Assembly: GCF_030546805.1 (NCBI RefSeq)
Contig: NZ_JAUOPC010000005.1
Location: forward strand, 372,001-436,000
Reading direction: 5' to 3'
DNA length: 64,000 nucleotides
Source of the DNA: Cyclobacterium sp. 1_MG-2023
GTDB lineage: Bacteria; Bacteroidota; Bacteroidia; Cytophagales; Cyclobacteriaceae
In this document: positions 15,866 through 25,112 of the stretch, piece by piece
Layout: the number at the start of each line of letters is the position of its first letter
How positions within the stretch are numbered: the stretch's first letter is position 1
Position numbers and translations under genes: made by a program
The notes under the pieces: generated by a model
Told to the model about the DNA's origin: nothing
Seen by the model: the letters and a program-made list of their open reading frames with translations, nothing else
Databases searched by the model: none

Positions 15866-15980
15866 CAATTGGAACAGGCTTTAGCCGAAATTAAGCTGAA
15901 AAAGATTTTTTAATGATCATCCCTATTTTAAAGAACGAATCGGAAAACCTATGGCCTCGACTGACTCAGTCTCCGGTAGG
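15866..15980. repeat. dispersed intergenic repeat, copy Y (right of the Fur cluster)
   Basis: This is a diverged counterpart of 10718-10872 with the same block order, lacking the AAATTTGGATGCGG part. It contains a perfect palindrome GACTGACTCAGTC. Together with copy B it lies in the gene-free region 15701-16324; the remainder (15981-16324) is AT-rich and shows no gene, in particular no sigma factor. Confidence 0.5.
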
Positions 15981-16324
15981 ATGCTTTCGCTATAATCATA
16001 AATTAGGTTTTTAGTGGATTTATTGATCATCCGGAATTGGTCGAAATTGAAGGCGAAAATGATAACTATATCAAATTATTTTCTCCCTAAAATGCTTAAA
16101 ATGTTTCATGCAACCGCAAATTTATTTGGCTTCTAAAATCGAGAATTTATCCCTTTCACAACAAATCCACACGCCATTTTTTTAATTAATAGAGAAATAA
16201 TTTAAAAATACTTCAGCACGTAAACAGCTGTTAATAAACAACTTAAAATTTAATTGCGAAAATAATCCCTTCCTCATTACGTAAATCATCCTATTGATGT
16301 TTTTAATAACAAAGAAATAATATT

Positions 16325-17317
16325 TTGAAGAAGGAATTAGTAATAAAGTTTTTACGGGGTAAGTGTTCCTCTACCGAAGAACAACAACTGTATCAATGGT
16401 TGGAAAATCCGGATGAAAGGAAACTATTCAGTAGGTGGATGGAAGAAGAAATTGAAAACCCTACCATTCTTGCTAATGACCTAACGGATTACTCCCACCT
16501 GTTGCAAAGGATCCACCAAAAAGCAAATCTACCAATTAGAAAGCCTACTTTGAAATTGACAGTTATTAAAAGTTTGAAGGTAGCTGCTACACTTATTTTA
16601 ATTCTTTTTACCGGATACTTTTTATCTCAGTCTTGGTTAAAAAAACAAGATAGAGCAATTGGGACATCTGATGTGACATTCATTGATCGAACCACCGGTA
16701 TTGGAGAAAAGCTAACACTAACCATGCCGGATGGAACGAGAATAATTGTTAACTCAGAATCTACCATCCAATTCAGTTCAGCGTATGGTCATGAAGATCG
16801 CCTTATAACATTGAAAGGCGAGGCATATTTTGACGTTGCTCCAGATTCCTTGAAAACTTTTTTAGTTCAAACCAAGGAAGGCATGACCCAGGCCCTGGGT
16901 ACAGCATTTAATGTTTCTACCAAAAACAATGCTTTTCAAGTCGCCTTGGTTGAAGGCAAGGTAAAGGTAGCCATAGGGCAGAATACTACCCACCTTACTC
17001 CCGGCCAGATGGCAGTATATAAACATGCCAAAAACAGCACTGAAATAAAGGTTAAAAAATTCAATATAGAAAAGGTAACCGCATGGAAGGAGGGCAAACT
17101 AAAAATTAACAATAAGTCACTTGGTGAAATATTGAAAGAGCTTGAATACCGTTATGGCGTTTCCTTTAAAATAGATCCGGATTTAGATTTAAAGCAGCGG
17201 ATCTCAGGAACCTTTGAAAACAAAAATCTAACAAACGTACTCACAGGATTAAGCTTTTCTACAGCTTTTACCTTTGAGTTAAACGCAAAACAAGTAATTC
17301 TAAAAAAGCGCCTATGA
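16325..17317 (+). CDS. FecR-type anti-sigma factor
   Basis: 330 residues. The N-terminal cytoplasmic anti-sigma region (about 1-80) is followed by one membrane helix (about 84-102), a periplasmic FecR domain (about 115-210, with TMPDGTRIIVNSEST and ALGTAFNVST) and a C-terminal DUF4974-like domain (about 250-328). The start is a TTG; no ATG lies in frame close upstream, and MKKELVIKFLRGKCS is the normal family beginning. It relays the SusC signal to an ECF sigma factor, but none is adjacent, unlike the second FecR here at 58782-59852. Confidence 0.9.
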   Translation: MKKELVIKFLRGKCSSTEEQQLYQWLENPDERKLFSRWMEEEIENPTILANDLTDYSHLLQRIHQKANLPIRKPTLKLTVIKSLKVAATLILILFTGYFLSQSWLKKQDRAIGTSDVTFIDRTTGIGEKLTLTMPDGTRIIVNSESTIQFSSAYGHEDRLITLKGEAYFDVAPDSLKTFLVQTKEGMTQALGTAFNVSTKNNAFQVALVEGKVKVAIGQNTTHLTPGQMAVYKHAKNSTEIKVKKFNIEKVTAWKEGKLKINNKSLGEILKELEYRYGVSFKIDPDLDLKQRISGTFENKNLTNVLTGLSFSTAFTFELNAKQVILKKRL

Positions 17318-17407
17318 AGAAACAAAAAACAGGGTAAACACTCCATCGCCAAATGAATCTATTTACCCTGAATGATTTTAAGTAATACACCTAAAACAAC
17401 TAAAATT

Positions 17408-20400
17408 ATGAAAAGAAAATTACTTTACCTTATAAAAATGGTATCGAAAAACATTTTGTATGGTCTGGTGATCCAGTGCCTACTCATGTCTACCTTAATG
17501 GCACATGAAATCAGTGCCCAGATTAGACCAATAGATAAAACCTATATCCAGATGGAAAGGACAGAAGGACACCTTCTGGAAATATTCGAGGATATAGAAG
17601 ACAAATCCGATTACCGGTTTGTTTACCCGGCTGAAATAGTTGAGTATAAATCACAAATTACTATAAAAGACCAACTACAATCGGTTAGTGATATATTGGT
17701 GGATGTAGGATTAACCGCTCGCTTGGGATTCAAGCAAGTGGACAACACCATATATGTTGCAAAACTCAGCAGTGACGTAAACCAGTCTTCCGCAGTGATG
17801 GCAAAAATCACCGGTCAAGTGACAGATGAAAGTGGAGACCCCATTCCGGGAGCAACCATTTTGGTGGAAGGTACAAATAATGGAACTGCAACAGATCTTG
17901 ATGGCAGTTACCAAATCGATGCGTCCGAGGGAGCAGTTCTTGTTTTTTCTTTTATCGGCTATAACAGCCAGAGGATCGAGATTGGAAATCAACAGACCAT
18001 AAATATTGTGTTGGTGGAAGACGCCACCTCCCTCGATGAGGTTGTAGTGATCGGCTACGGAACACAGAAGAAAGTAAATTTAACAGGAGCTGTTTCCTCA
18101 ATTGATGTTGGAAAAGAAACGGAGACCCGACCCATTACTTCCTTATCATCTGGTCTTTCAGGATTGGCCGCCGGCTTATATGTCAATCAAGGCAGCGGTC
18201 GACCGGGAAATGACGGAGCCACACTAAGAGTACGGGGACAAGGCACTCTCAACAATGCAAACCCACTTATAATTATTGATGGAGCTGTTGGAAACATGAA
18301 TCACCTTAATCCGCAAGATGTTGAAAGCATATCCGTATTAAAAGATGCGGCTTCTGCTGCAATCTATGGATCGAGAGCGGCAAATGGGGTGATATTAATC
18401 ACTACCAAGCAAGGGGCAGCCGGAGAGTTTAAGGTAAATTACAACACCTTCTTCTCATCTGCCCAGCCATCCAATGTAGTTGAGACCGTTTCCAATTATG
18501 CAGACTACATGGAGCTAATCAATGAAGGGTTTAAAAACTCTGATCCTAATGCAAATCCTATTTTCTCTCAGGAAAAAATAAACGAATGGCGTGAAAATGA
18601 GGGGGGTGATCCTTTGAAATACCCCAACACACAGTGGGTAGATGAGGTTTTTCAGAAAAACATTGTACAAAACCACAACCTGTCGTTTTCCGGTGGAAGT
18701 GAGACAGTAAAGTTCTTTGGATCATTTGGTTACCTGGACAATCCGGGAATCATTGAGCGCTCAGGATATGAAAGGTATACTGCCAGGATCAATTTAGAGG
18801 CAGATTTAAAGCCTTGGCTGACCTTAGGTACCCAACTGAATGGAGTGGTGGCGAATACCGATATTGGTACCAATCAAATTGGTTCGGTTTTTCAATATGC
18901 AGGAGCAAGCACTCCGGGAATGATCCTTCGTGCTCCTGATGGACGTTATGGAGGCCCAAACAATCCTGAAGATGACCCCCAAGCCAATAATGTGTTGCAT
19001 AACCTAAACAGTCAAAGAGGTGATATTAAACACAACAAATTGAACTCCAGATTTTATGGGAAATTACGACCTATCAAAGGATTGAGTATTGAAGGTTCCT
19101 TTAATTACACCTTCGACGATTATTTGGAATATTCTCAACCTGTTTTTAATAACAGATGGGATTTTTATACCAATACCATTTCTAGAAATGCTGTAGGTAG
19201 AACTTCTGTAAGAAATCGAAACACAAAATATAACAATTATTTTATGGATGGTGTAGTTCGATATGAGGGAGAAGTTGCAAGCAAGCTGTCTTACAATCTT
19301 ATGGTTGGGGCTAGTCAAGAACATTATACCTATTCATGGTTTCAAGCAAGCAAATACGATCTTATAGATCCGGCATTGAGTGTATTAGATGCTGCAACTT
19401 TGGATGCTGCTGCCAATGGCAATGCTGCTGAATATGCCATGCAATCCTACTTCGGAAGAATGAATCTATCTTGGGACGACAAATATTTATTTGAAGCCAA
19501 TATTAGGCGAGATGGTACATCCAGATTCGCTAAAGGTACCAGAAGATGGGGTGTTTTCCCTTCCTTTTCTGCAGGATGGAGAATTTCTGAGGAAGATTTC
19601 TTTAATGCATCCTGGCTTCCTAATCTAAAAGTTAGGGCATCTTATGGTTCACTTGGAAACAATGCAGTAGGCAACTACGAATATCAAGCGGTTTACAATG
19701 CAGCCAATTATGTTTTAAATGACAACCTATTTGTAGGCTTTGCCCAAACTGCATTATCCAATGCAGCATTGACTTGGGAAAGCACTTATATTTCAAACAT
19801 TGGTTTAGATTTTGACCTGTTTGATTTCAAATTAGGGGGCTCTATTGAAGCATTCGATAAGGTTACCAAAAACATCCTGATCGATTTACCCGCGCCTCTA
19901 GTGGTAGGGAATGCCAGTATTCCTAAACAAAATGCTGCTGAGGTACAAAACCGAGGAATTGAACTCAACTTAAATTACCGCGACCAGGTAGGAGAATTCT
20001 CTTATAATATTGGAGGTAACTTTACTTTCGTAGACAACCGCGTAACCCGTTACAAAGGGGAGGAAAGAACAATCAACGGAAGCAACCTAATTCAGGAGGG
20101 ATATGCAATCAATACACAATATATCTTGCTTACGGATCGATTGATTCAAACTCAGGAAGACCTGGATGTGGTTTCACAGATGATTGCAGATGCCCCTATT
20201 GATCCATCTACAGGAAATCAGAGAAATCCATTTGCAGCTTATGGAACCCCGACTTTGGGTGACTTTTTGTACGCAGACACGAACGATGATGGTATCATAA
20301 ATGACGATGACCGGGTGACTGTGGGGCATGGAACAGCTCCTCGTGTTTCTTACGGCATCAACCTTGGCTTTAATTGGAAGGGCTTTGACTTTTCTGCCTT

Positions 20401-20806
20401 ACTTCAAGGTACATCAGGACTTCACGCTGTTTGGCGAGACATCTATAACACCACTGGTGTAAGGTGGGGATACCAAATCAATCAGGAAATCGCTGAAGGA
20501 AGATGGTATGAAGGAAGAACCGATGCCACTTATCCAAGATTACTAAACTATGTAGATTCAAGAAATCTCCGTGCTAGCGATTTCTGGTTGCAAAACAAGG
20601 CTTATATGCGATTGAAAAATGTTCAATTGGGGTATACGATTCCTAGAGAAATAACGCAAAAATTTAAAGTTGAAACTTTAAGGGTCTATGGAAGCCTTGA
20701 GAATTACCTAACATTTACCCAGTACAAGGGATTTGATCCTGAAGTTAGCGGGACGCAGTACCCCACGCTTAAGCAGGCATTGTTAGGACTAAATATATCA
20801 TTTTAA
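17408..20806 (+). CDS. SusC/RagA-family TonB-dependent receptor with STN domain
   Basis: 1132 residues from the ATG at 17408 (an upstream ATG at 17372 would add 12). Signal peptide to about residue 38; STN signalling domain (about 48-112), which contacts FecR; carboxypeptidase-regulatory-like domain (about 133-215); the SusC signature YGTQKKVNLTGAVSS; plug with VLKDAASAAIYGSRAANG; then a large barrel. It imports an oligosaccharide or other nutrient with the SusD partner 14 bases downstream. No degradative enzyme lies next to the pair, so the substrate is unknown. Confidence 0.95.
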   Translation: MKRKLLYLIKMVSKNILYGLVIQCLLMSTLMAHEISAQIRPIDKTYIQMERTEGHLLEIFEDIEDKSDYRFVYPAEIVEYKSQITIKDQLQSVSDILVDVGLTARLGFKQVDNTIYVAKLSSDVNQSSAVMAKITGQVTDESGDPIPGATILVEGTNNGTATDLDGSYQIDASEGAVLVFSFIGYNSQRIEIGNQQTINIVLVEDATSLDEVVVIGYGTQKKVNLTGAVSSIDVGKETETRPITSLSSGLSGLAAGLYVNQGSGRPGNDGATLRVRGQGTLNNANPLIIIDGAVGNMNHLNPQDVESISVLKDAASAAIYGSRAANGVILITTKQGAAGEFKVNYNTFFSSAQPSNVVETVSNYADYMELINEGFKNSDPNANPIFSQEKINEWRENEGGDPLKYPNTQWVDEVFQKNIVQNHNLSFSGGSETVKFFGSFGYLDNPGIIERSGYERYTARINLEADLKPWLTLGTQLNGVVANTDIGTNQIGSVFQYAGASTPGMILRAPDGRYGGPNNPEDDPQANNVLHNLNSQRGDIKHNKLNSRFYGKLRPIKGLSIEGSFNYTFDDYLEYSQPVFNNRWDFYTNTISRNAVGRTSVRNRNTKYNNYFMDGVVRYEGEVASKLSYNLMVGASQEHYTYSWFQASKYDLIDPALSVLDAATLDAAANGNAAEYAMQSYFGRMNLSWDDKYLFEANIRRDGTSRFAKGTRRWGVFPSFSAGWRISEEDFFNASWLPNLKVRASYGSLGNNAVGNYEYQAVYNAANYVLNDNLFVGFAQTALSNAALTWESTYISNIGLDFDLFDFKLGGSIEAFDKVTKNILIDLPAPLVVGNASIPKQNAAEVQNRGIELNLNYRDQVGEFSYNIGGNFTFVDNRVTRYKGEERTINGSNLIQEGYAINTQYILLTDRLIQTQEDLDVVSQMIADAPIDPSTGNQRNPFAAYGTPTLGDFLYADTNDDGIINDDDRVTVGHGTAPRVSYGINLGFNWKGFDFSALLQGTSGLHAVWRDIYNTTGVRWGYQINQEIAEGRWYEGRTDATYPRLLNYVDSRNLRASDFWLQNKAYMRLKNVQLGYTIPREITQKFKVETLRVYGSLENYLTFTQYKGFDPEVSGTQYPTLKQALLGLNISF

Positions 20807-20820
20807 AAATTCAGGAGAAG

Positions 20821-22521
20821 ATGAAAAATATATTGATTTTATTTTCGCTATTGATCTTGGGCGGGTGTTATGAAATGGATACCCAGCCATTTGATAAGGT
20901 TAGTGCCGGAAGTTTTTGGAAAACTGAAGAACATGCATTACAAGGTATAATGGGGGTTTATGCAGACATGAAAGACCCATATCTTTTTGGGCTATATAAC
21001 ATGTTTGATAACGTCACTGACATTGCAATAGGTTATGATGGACAAGGACTTGGCAATATAATTGATGGGAATTTTACCGATCGAACGAGCATAGTAGTTA
21101 ATAGATGGAGACGTGGCTATGACGGAATCCAACGGGCTAACACAGTCATTAGAAATGTAAGTGAAATGGAAATTTCCGAAGAGGTCAAATCCACAGTAAT
21201 TGGGGAGGCTAAATTCTTAAGAGCATATTTCTATTTTTACCTATTAAACTTATTTGGTGGAGTGCCATTGTACGATGAAAGCGTTGATTTAAATAAAGAT
21301 TTTAATCAACTCAAAGCTCCTAGAAGTACTGAGGAAGAAGTGAGAGCCTTTATTATTGCAGATCTTGATGATGCGATCAACAATTTGCCTACCTCCTATC
21401 CACAGGAACATTACGGTCGTGCCACAAAAGGTGCTGCTACAGCACTTAGGGGAAAGGTCTATTTATTCAACAGTGAATGGGAAAAGGCCATTGAAGACCT
21501 TGAAGACGTAGTATATAATACCACCAACAATTATGGGTATAGCCTTCATGACAGCTACCCTGAATTGTTTACGCCGGTAGCTGATTCCAGCGATGAAATG
21601 ATCTTTGCTATCCAAAATAAAGGTGGGGTAGGCTTTGCCTATGGCATGCGGCTGGCATTTTATCTTGGCACAAGATCAACATTCGGATCATGCTGGAACA
21701 ATGGTATGCCAAGTACAACCTTAGCTGATATGTATGAAAACCTCGACGGATCTCCTTTTAGTTGGGAAGAGCATTTTCCGGGTTTTGATTCTGATAATTC
21801 CGTAAAGGAATCGGTATTTCTAGCTTCCCATAATGCAGGTGTTTTCACTTCTTTGCCCGACACGGCAAAATTGGGAGAAATTTATAGAAACCGTGATCCC
21901 CGATTGATGCAAAGTCTAGTGGTACCTTATTCTTGGCAGCTCGGATGGAATGCTAATCAGCCTAGAAATATGCAGCTTGTTATCGCCACCGGTGTCAATG
22001 AGAATTTTGGTCAAATAAGAAACAATAGGGGATGGCAAACCTATGTTTGGAGAAAGTTTGTCCCGGAAGGAAACATGAACGGCGACCTTACCAACCGTGC
22101 ACATACACCTATTAATTTCCCTATGATTCGATTGGCTGATGTTATATTAATGCTTGCAGAAGCTTATAATGAGACCAACGCATCGAATAAGGCGATAACA
22201 GAAATTAATAAAATCCGGGAACGTTCCGGAATGCCGGGGCTAAATTCAGGACACCCCTCACTGAATGTGTCTGGCACTGATGAAGTGCGAGAGCGAATCA
22301 TTCATGAAAGAGCTGTTGAATTGGCCGGTGAAGGGCATCGTTATTTTGACCTTAAGCGCTGGGGCTTATTGGCTCAGTATTCTGATGGCGTTATTGAGCA
22401 GGGAGTAACCGGTTCCAATCTGTTTACCAGAGGATATCAGGATAGGCACCAAATTTGGCCTATTCCAGCTCAGGAAATTGAAATCAATCCTAGTTTGAGT
22501 CAAAACCCTGGTTGGGAATAA
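20821..22521 (+). CDS. SusD/RagB-family nutrient-binding lipoprotein
   Basis: 566 residues with a lipoprotein signal (LGGC, Cys about 16). The N-terminal SusD-like helical region includes KFLRAYFYFYLLNLFGGVPLY, and the C-terminal RagB domain includes IHERAVELAGEGHRYFDLKRWG and the end WPIPAQEIEINPSLSQNPGW. It sits on the outer membrane as the lid of the SusC transporter encoded directly upstream. An intrinsic terminator follows, closing the FecR-SusC-SusD unit. Confidence 0.95.
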   Translation: MKNILILFSLLILGGCYEMDTQPFDKVSAGSFWKTEEHALQGIMGVYADMKDPYLFGLYNMFDNVTDIAIGYDGQGLGNIIDGNFTDRTSIVVNRWRRGYDGIQRANTVIRNVSEMEISEEVKSTVIGEAKFLRAYFYFYLLNLFGGVPLYDESVDLNKDFNQLKAPRSTEEEVRAFIIADLDDAINNLPTSYPQEHYGRATKGAATALRGKVYLFNSEWEKAIEDLEDVVYNTTNNYGYSLHDSYPELFTPVADSSDEMIFAIQNKGGVGFAYGMRLAFYLGTRSTFGSCWNNGMPSTTLADMYENLDGSPFSWEEHFPGFDSDNSVKESVFLASHNAGVFTSLPDTAKLGEIYRNRDPRLMQSLVVPYSWQLGWNANQPRNMQLVIATGVNENFGQIRNNRGWQTYVWRKFVPEGNMNGDLTNRAHTPINFPMIRLADVILMLAEAYNETNASNKAITEINKIRERSGMPGLNSGHPSLNVSGTDEVRERIIHERAVELAGEGHRYFDLKRWGLLAQYSDGVIEQGVTGSNLFTRGYQDRHQIWPIPAQEIEINPSLSQNPGWE

Positions 22522-22543
22522 TCCAATTACAATAACATCTAGA

Positions 22544-22587
22544 CCCGGCATGCCATTATATAAAAGGTATGCCGGGTTTATTTTTTC
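22544..22587 (+). terminator. intrinsic terminator of the FecR-SusC-SusD unit
   Basis: CCCGGCATGCC (22544-22554) pairs with GGTATGCCGGG (22566-22576) across an 11-base loop and is followed by TTTATTTTTTC. Confidence 0.85.
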
Positions 22588-22701
22588 TAGCAATTCAATA
22601 ATTATTGGTCAAAGCCGGTTTGTGGTGAGAGCTAACCAAATTTGTTGTCAGAATGGCACCTTTCCCAATCCGATATTTTTGAGGTGGGCAAATACCTTAC
22701 T

Positions 22702-22758
22702 GGTCTAAGTTACGCTTCGCTAAACTTAGACCCGAAATGCCGAAAGTTTCCAACTTTC
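22702..22758. repeat. two small hairpins in the gene-free stretch before the RAYT gene
   Basis: GGTCTAAGTT (22702-22711) pairs with AACTTAGACC (22723-22732), and GAAAGTT (22742-22748) with AACTTTC (22752-22758). The gap 22588-23191 also holds a copy of the dispersed motif (22851-22872) and REP copy C; no coding sequence was seen. Confidence 0.45.
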
Positions 22759-22944
22759 AATAAATAGCCTTGCATTTTTCCAAATCAATTTGATTAACGA
22801 TTACTCTTCAACCAATAAGAATACCGCAATCCTATATCTCCCGACTTTATCCGAAATTTTGAGAAGAAATGGGTCTTTTACAAATATACCTTAAACCTAG
22901 ATTTTTGGCTTAATTAATCCTTATCACCTAAATTGGAGAATTTT

Positions 22945-23012
22945 GGGCTAAAGCCCCTCATAACACCGTATTCCTTTCCGATCCCCCAGCTAAAGCTGGG
23001 GGCTATTGATTT
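22945..23012. repeat. REP-like element, copy C (intact, 68 bp)
   Basis: The left hairpin GGGCTAAAGCCC (22945-22956), a 26-base spacer, the right hairpin CCCCCAGCTAAAGCTGGGGG (22983-23002) and CTATTGATTT. Copy D at 26028-26095 differs from it at only one base, in the right-hand loop (TAAA versus TGAA). It lies 179 bases before the RAYT start. Confidence 0.9.
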
Positions 23013-23191
23013 TAGGGTTTAATTCAGAGGGTATTACTTTTTATTCGGCTTTATTCGAATTATTATCTCAATTACGATAATACCAAAGTAAGCATCTAAA
23101 ATACAGCCATTTATTCAGTCAATTCTCCCTAGAAGATATTATAGTTGTAAAGGATTCATTAAATTATAACTTGAACCAATCAGATTTACCC

Positions 23192-23629
23192 ATGCCATTT
23201 GTAAAGGTCTATTTTCATTACGTTTGGAGCACCAAAAATCGAGATCCATTTTTAAACTCCAAAGAACTAAGATCTAAGGTTTGGAACCACATTAGAGATA
23301 ATTCTAAAAAGAATTGGATCTTTATCGATCACATAAATGGATACTCGGAACATTGTCATTGCTTAATTTCTCTTGGAGTTGATCAAACCATTCAAAAAGT
23401 GGCACAATTGATTAAAGGAGAATCTTCTTTTTGGATTATCAAAAACAAACTTACCCTAAATAAATTTGAATGGCAGGATGAATACTTAGCTGCATCTGTA
23501 TCGGAATCCGGTGTAAAAAAGGTTAGGGAGTATATAAAAAACCAAGAGACGCATCATAAACACAAAACATTTAAAGAGGAATATTTAGCCCTTATTAAAA
23601 ATTATAATTTTGATGAAATAAAGAAGTAA
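23192..23629 (+). CDS. IS200-like Y1 transposase, REP-associated (RAYT)
   Basis: 145 residues from the ATG at 23192 (a TTG seven codons upstream is less likely). Y1/HUH family: the metal-binding motif appears as EHCHCLI (His-Cys-His in place of the usual HIH/HVH), the candidate catalytic tyrosine is in VREYIKNQETHH, and KFEWQDEY and HKTFKEEY are conserved in the Bacteroidota branch. The gene lies between an intact REP element (22945-23012) and a decayed one (23634-23704), the classic RAYT arrangement; such proteins nick and mobilise REP sequences. There is no TnpB. It appears intact. Confidence 0.85.
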   Translation: MPFVKVYFHYVWSTKNRDPFLNSKELRSKVWNHIRDNSKKNWIFIDHINGYSEHCHCLISLGVDQTIQKVAQLIKGESSFWIIKNKLTLNKFEWQDEYLAASVSESGVKKVREYIKNQETHHKHKTFKEEYLALIKNYNFDEIKK

Positions 23630-23633
23630 AATT

Positions 23634-23704
23634 GGGCCAGAGCCTCTAATTACAATATTCCTTTCCAATCTCCAACCTGAAGTTGTAGGCTAATGTTTTG
23701 AGAT
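23634..23704. repeat. REP-like element, copy E (decayed), after the RAYT gene
   Basis: GGGCCAGAGCC, then ATATTCCTTTCCAAT, then CAACCTGAAGTTG and TAGGCTAATG follow the same order as copy C, with many substitutions that weaken both hairpins. It begins 4 bases after the transposase stop. Confidence 0.65.
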
Positions 23705-23824
23705 TATCAAACGGTTGAAATTCTTGGGCCATTATTTCATATTTAAGCCATACCTTATTTATTTAATAAACGAAATACCTCTATAGCCAATTAATAATAG
23801 AGTTGTGAATGTTTTTCACCCTTA

Positions 23825-24340
23825 TTAAAACCTATAACCCATACCTATTGCCCGACGATTTATAATGTTATGATCAGTTTTATCAGCATTAAATAAATTC
23901 CCTCCCATTCCAAATAAAACCTCAAAAGTAACGCTACTTTTAACAACCCATTTGTATCCTATACTTAAACCAAGTGATAAATCTATTACATCAGGGCCTC
24001 CATTAACAGTTAGATCACCATTAATATCAGTTAATTGCTTACCATCCGTTGAGCCTAAGGTCGCAAATCCTTCAGTAAAAAAACCTGATGCATATTTTTT
24101 ACCAAAATATCTCCTATAAAATGGGGATACTTGAAAATTCACATCTTCATCGTATTTTTGACTAAATGAATACAAGCCAGTTATTCCAAAAGATGACTTT
24201 TTATTTATATTTCTTTCATAGGTTCCCTCAAACAACCCAATTGTTGTAAAATAGATGTTATTTTTAACTTCATCTTTATTTTGTCCATTTACAATAAAAT
24301 ATTGAAACAGCATAACTATTATTAGAAATGATTTTTTCAT
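23825..24340 (-). CDS. outer-membrane beta-barrel protein, function unknown
   Basis: 171 residues with a signal peptide (about 1-19, ending VNGQ). Alternating hydrophobic strands, SPFYRRYFGKKYASGFF in the middle and a C-terminal IGMGYRF ending in aromatic Phe are typical of a small outer-membrane barrel (OmpW/DUF3575-like). It is AT-rich relative to most of the window. It lies downstream of and co-oriented with the DUF4386 gene. The function is not recognisable. Confidence 0.65.
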   Translation of the reverse strand: MKKSFLIIVMLFQYFIVNGQNKDEVKNNIYFTTIGLFEGTYERNINKKSSFGITGLYSFSQKYDEDVNFQVSPFYRRYFGKKYASGFFTEGFATLGSTDGKQLTDINGDLTVNGGPDVIDLSLGLSIGYKWVVKSSVTFEVLFGMGGNLFNADKTDHNIINRRAIGMGYRF

Positions 24341-24395
24341 GGCTTATAAATTATAGATAATTATATACAAATTTTAACTTTACTTAATTTATTGT

Positions 24396-25058
24396 TTATG
24401 TATACTTGAGTCCTTTCTTTATAAGCCAAATAGCTAAAATAATTTCTTGAATTAAAAGAGGAAATGCTATCATTATATATTCAATTGACACAACCTCAAT
24501 GAGTTGAAATAAAATTAAAAATCCACCTATCATTATTAATATATTTCCTGACAGCCCCCATATTGATAGCCATATAGGAATGTTTTTTTCAATATAAAGA
24601 ATAGTGTATAAAAGTAAGTTCCCCATTCCTGTCGCCACAATCACTCCTAAATGGTTAATCAGATCTCTAACGTTCTTTAATATCCCACCAACCGTTTCAT
24701 AAAAAATTAAATTACCATTTATTCCTGTTACATATTTTTCACTTAAAAAAATAAATGTAGGCAATAATATAATCCCTAATAACTGAAAAGATCCGGCCAT
24801 AAATCGAAACCCAATAAAGCCAACAGAAAGAATTTTTTGATTTTGTTTAAGGAGAGGGTACAGTATTAAAGAGAAACCAATAAATATAGGAACAAGAAGA
24901 AACTGGAAAAGCGCTGAAATTAAAATTTTATTTTTATTAAAATAAACAATTTCAAGATATTTTTCACTTTCTATAGCGGGGGTAACGCTTAGAATACCAA
25001 CAATAATTCCAATAAAAATAAGCGTTCCGGCTATTTTTGATGTTTGTTTAATTTCCAT
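24396..25058 (-). CDS. DUF4386-family integral membrane protein
   Basis: 220 residues with about six predicted membrane helices. The start motif KIAGTLIFIGIIVGILS and the later segment GFRFMAGSFQLLGI fit DUF4386. The ATG at 25058 is preferred over a TTG three codons upstream. It is AT-rich, like both neighbours. In this family the gene often sits beside a regulator, as here with the Crp/Fnr gene 54 bases upstream. No biochemical role is established to my knowledge. Confidence 0.75.
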   Translation of the reverse strand: MEIKQTSKIAGTLIFIGIIVGILSVTPAIESEKYLEIVYFNKNKILISALFQFLLVPIFIGFSLILYPLLKQNQKILSVGFIGFRFMAGSFQLLGIILLPTFIFLSEKYVTGINGNLIFYETVGGILKNVRDLINHLGVIVATGMGNLLLYTILYIEKNIPIWLSIWGLSGNILIMIGGFLILFQLIEVVSIEYIMIAFPLLIQEIILAIWLIKKGLKYT

Positions 25059-25112
25059 ATACTGCAAAAGTAAATGGATAAACCTGTCACTTCATTGACT
25101 AAAGTTAAGAAA

